From contig NZ_JACHJR010000001.1 in the NCBI RefSeq assembly GCF_014203705.1, forward strand, positions 7,626,001 to 7,690,000: a stretch of 64,000 nucleotides of DNA, written 5' to 3'. Positions 62,483 to 64,000 of the stretch are shown here, piece by piece. Positions within the stretch are counted from its first letter, which is position 1. Every line of letters begins with the position of its first letter. This stretch comes from Kitasatospora gansuensis (GTDB lineage Bacteria; Actinomycetota; Actinomycetes; Streptomycetales; Streptomycetaceae). The notes below the pieces were generated by a model. The model ran no database searches. It worked only from the letters and a program-made list of their open reading frames with translations, and was not told the DNA's origin. Position numbers and translations under genes: made by a program.

Positions 62483-63430
62483 TCACGGCGTCGGGTCGGC
62501 GGCTTCCGACCAGGCCCGGCGCAGAAACCCGACGAGGGTGAGCAGCCAGACGGCGGTGGCGATCCACAGGAGCGGCCGGCCCAGGGTGGAGAGCTGGTGG
62601 ACGCCGGTGGCGGGGCCGGCGTTCAGGCAGGCGACGGCGGTCATGCCGAGCGGGAAGACGGTGGCCCAGCGGCGGATGTCGTAGGACAGCCGAGGGCGCG
62701 CGAGCTCGGCGGCCGCCAGGACCAGGTACCAGGCCAGGGCGAGGCCGAGCAGGGTGAGCGTCGCGGTACGGAGCACGGTGTGGGCGGTGCCGGTCCACAG
62801 CGGGGAGGGCAGGAGCTTGGAGCCCGCCAGCGCGGAGATCGCCATCGCCCCGCCGGCGACCCACTGGTCGCCGGCGCCGCTGACGACCTGTCGCGGATCG
62901 AAGTGGAACAGCGCCAGACCGTAGAGCAGCACGCCGAGGCAGAACAGCACGAGCGCGCCCCGGGCCAGCCAGCTGCCGTAGACCGGGGCGAGGACGGCGG
63001 CCAGTACCGCGAGCGCCTGGGTGGCGACGCAGACCAGGAACGCCGCCCCGGGCATCCGGCGCCGCCAGTGGCGGATCACGGTGATCAGCAGTCCCGGCCA
63101 GGCGAGCGTGGCGACCGCGAGCAGGACGGCGGCCGCCGGGTGCCGGCCGGACAGGGCCAGCCGGGTGCCGAGCACGCAGGTGGCGGCGACGCCGGTGAGG
63201 GCGGGCGGGGTGTCGGCCTCGGTGATCCACCGGTCCCGGTCACGCAGCAGCCGCCAGGTGAAGTCGGCGGCCAGGACCACCCACAGCCCGGCGGCCAGCA
63301 CGAGCAGGACCGCGGACAGCACCTGGCGGCCGGTCAGGTGCAGCCCCACGGAGACGATGCCGGTGGCCATGACCGCGGCTCCGGCGGCGGGGGTCAGGTC
63401 GGCCCATCGATGCGGGCGGTGTCTCTCCAC
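62483..63430 (-). CDS. TDT family transporter (tellurite-resistance/dicarboxylate type)
   Basis: The 315-residue protein has about ten membrane spans, the TDT/SLAC1 topology. ADLTPAAGAAVMATGIVSVGLHL is the usual N-terminal span with the MATGI..VG pattern. Later spans are GSWLARGALVLFCLGVLLYGLALFHF and LSYDIRRWATVFPLGMTAVACLN (WATVFPLGM is conserved in the family). It may move C4-dicarboxylates, sulphite or chloride-like anions. GTG 63430 is my choice because it keeps the compact N-terminus; the frame extends to 63505 with an arginine-rich addition. A shared terminator follows. Confidence 0.75.
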   Translation of the reverse strand: MERHRPHRWADLTPAAGAAVMATGIVSVGLHLTGRQVLSAVLLVLAAGLWVVLAADFTWRLLRDRDRWITEADTPPALTGVAATCVLGTRLALSGRHPAAAVLLAVATLAWPGLLITVIRHWRRRMPGAAFLVCVATQALAVLAAVLAPVYGSWLARGALVLFCLGVLLYGLALFHFDPRQVVSGAGDQWVAGGAMAISALAGSKLLPSPLWTGTAHTVLRTATLTLLGLALAWYLVLAAAELARPRLSYDIRRWATVFPLGMTAVACLNAGPATGVHQLSTLGRPLLWIATAVWLLTLVGFLRRAWSEAADPTP

Positions 63431-63508
63431 CGGTCCATCGCACCGTGTCCGGAGGGGTACCCGCCATCGGTGTGGTCCGCACGGGTCCTCAGGGGCCGGG
63501 CGCACCGG

Positions 63509-64000
63509 TCAGGCGGCGTACACCCGGAGCTCGGAGACCTGCCCGGCCGGCCAGCCCGTGTTGGCGGTGAAGACGAGCAGGACGTACCGGGTGGTCGCGG
63601 TGGCGGGCAGGGTCAGGGTGGCGGTGTTCCCGGTGGCCGGGTCGAAGGTGCAGCCCGTGGCGGCCAGCAGCTGCCCGAAGGAGGTGCCGTCGGTGCTGCC
63701 CTGGACGGCGACGGTCTGGGTCCGGGTGGCCCAGGCGGTGGCGGGCGGCAGGGTGAGGACGATCCGGCGGACGCCGGTGGCGGCGCCCAGGTCGACCTGG
63801 AGCCACTGCGGGAAGGCGTTGTTGGCGCTCTCCCAGTAGCTGTTCGGATCGCCGTCCACGGTGTTGCCGGAGCCGTACGCCTGGGTGTGGCTGCTCTCGG
63901 AGGTCGGCCGGTGCAGTGCGAGGTTGACGGGGGGTGAGCTGACTACTGGTGGGGTGGGTCGGACGGCAGTGAGGGCGAGCTGGCCCTTGAGCATCCGGCC
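63509..64000 (-). CDS. F5/8 type C (CBM32) domain protein, 5' end beyond window
   Basis: The frame stays open to base 64000, so only the C-terminal 163 residues are present. It holds an F5/8C discoidin domain: NLALHRPTSESSHTQAYGSGN, VDGDPNSYWESANNAFPQWLQVDLGAATGVRRIVL and a TRYVLLVFTANTGWPAGQVSELRVYAA end (in parts, TRYVLLVFTANTGW and VSELRVYAA). Such domains bind sugars and sit at the end of secreted glycosidases. The main enzyme is outside the window. It lies on the same strand as the transporter gene and close to it. Confidence 0.75.
   Translation of the reverse strand, partial: GRMLKGQLALTAVRPTPPVVSSPPVNLALHRPTSESSHTQAYGSGNTVDGDPNSYWESANNAFPQWLQVDLGAATGVRRIVLTLPPATAWATRTQTVAVQGSTDGTSFGQLLAATGCTFDPATGNTATLTLPATATTRYVLLVFTANTGWPAGQVSELRVYAA

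Overview
The window is very GC-rich DNA with actinomycete features: many GTG starts, strong AGGAG-type ribosome sites, ATGA/GTGA stop-start overlaps, two SARP regulators with NB-ARC and TPR modules, an HrdB-like sigma factor, a SpoIIE-type phosphatase with PAS and GAF domains, and a gamma-glutamylation cluster like those of streptomycetes. It most likely comes from the chromosome of a Streptomyces or Kitasatospora relative. I see no tRNA, rRNA, CRISPR array, intact insertion sequence or prophage.

Layout. 1-10 kb: a secreted repeat protein (cut by the window edge), an MpaB-type oxygenase, a small alpha/beta hydrolase, an MTA phosphorylase-family enzyme, a secreted cupin, a Nei-type DNA glycosylase, a uridine-kinase-like protein without a P-loop lysine, an HD protein, a TetR/membrane-protein pair with twin operators, and an ankyrin/HEAT-like protein. 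10-16 kb: a regulatory island with a SARP-NB-ARC-TPR regulator, a 35-residue predicted secreted peptide just downstream on the same strand, and a divergent NB-ARC-TPR protein. 16-21 kb: a CDP-glycerol-transferase-like protein, a CHAP amidase, a PBP4-type carboxypeptidase and small conserved proteins. 21-27.8 kb: a FadR-type regulator facing a tightly coupled five-gene operon (APC permease, glutamine-synthetase-like ligase, class I amidotransferase, aldehyde dehydrogenase, SDR), read as catabolism of an amine by gamma-glutamylation. 27.8-39 kb: an MMPL transporter, a very large SpoIIE phosphatase, an ArsR/quinone-oxidoreductase pair, a truncated panE, a sedolisin protease and a decayed stretch. 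38-44 kb: a ROK kinase, an FUSC membrane protein, an MFS exporter and a rifampin monooxygenase preceded by a rifamycin-associated element. 44-51 kb: a second SARP, an HrdB-like sigma factor that lacks region 1.1, an Xre-type protein, and a PadR/FAD-monooxygenase pair with a composite operator. 51-64 kb: two GNAT enzymes, two lipoproteins (CapA-like and PQQ-type sugar dehydrogenase), an orphan solute-binding lipoprotein, YchJ, an S4 protein, a BtrH-like protein, an adenylate-kinase-like protein, a secreted glycosidase-like protein with duplicated NPCBM domains, a TDT transporter and the end of an F5/8C-domain protein.

The best candidate for an undescribed system is at 10.2-16.1 kb. A TPR-bearing transcription activator is followed by a small exported peptide gene with a 27-nt palindrome at its promoter, which recalls the receptor-plus-peptide logic of RRNPP quorum sensing. 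That reading is inference. Other points worth checking are the sigma factor without region 1.1, the rifamycin element with a 10-codon upstream ORF, a terminator set directly before the CHAP gene ribosome site, and a synonymous copy of the SDR gene end.
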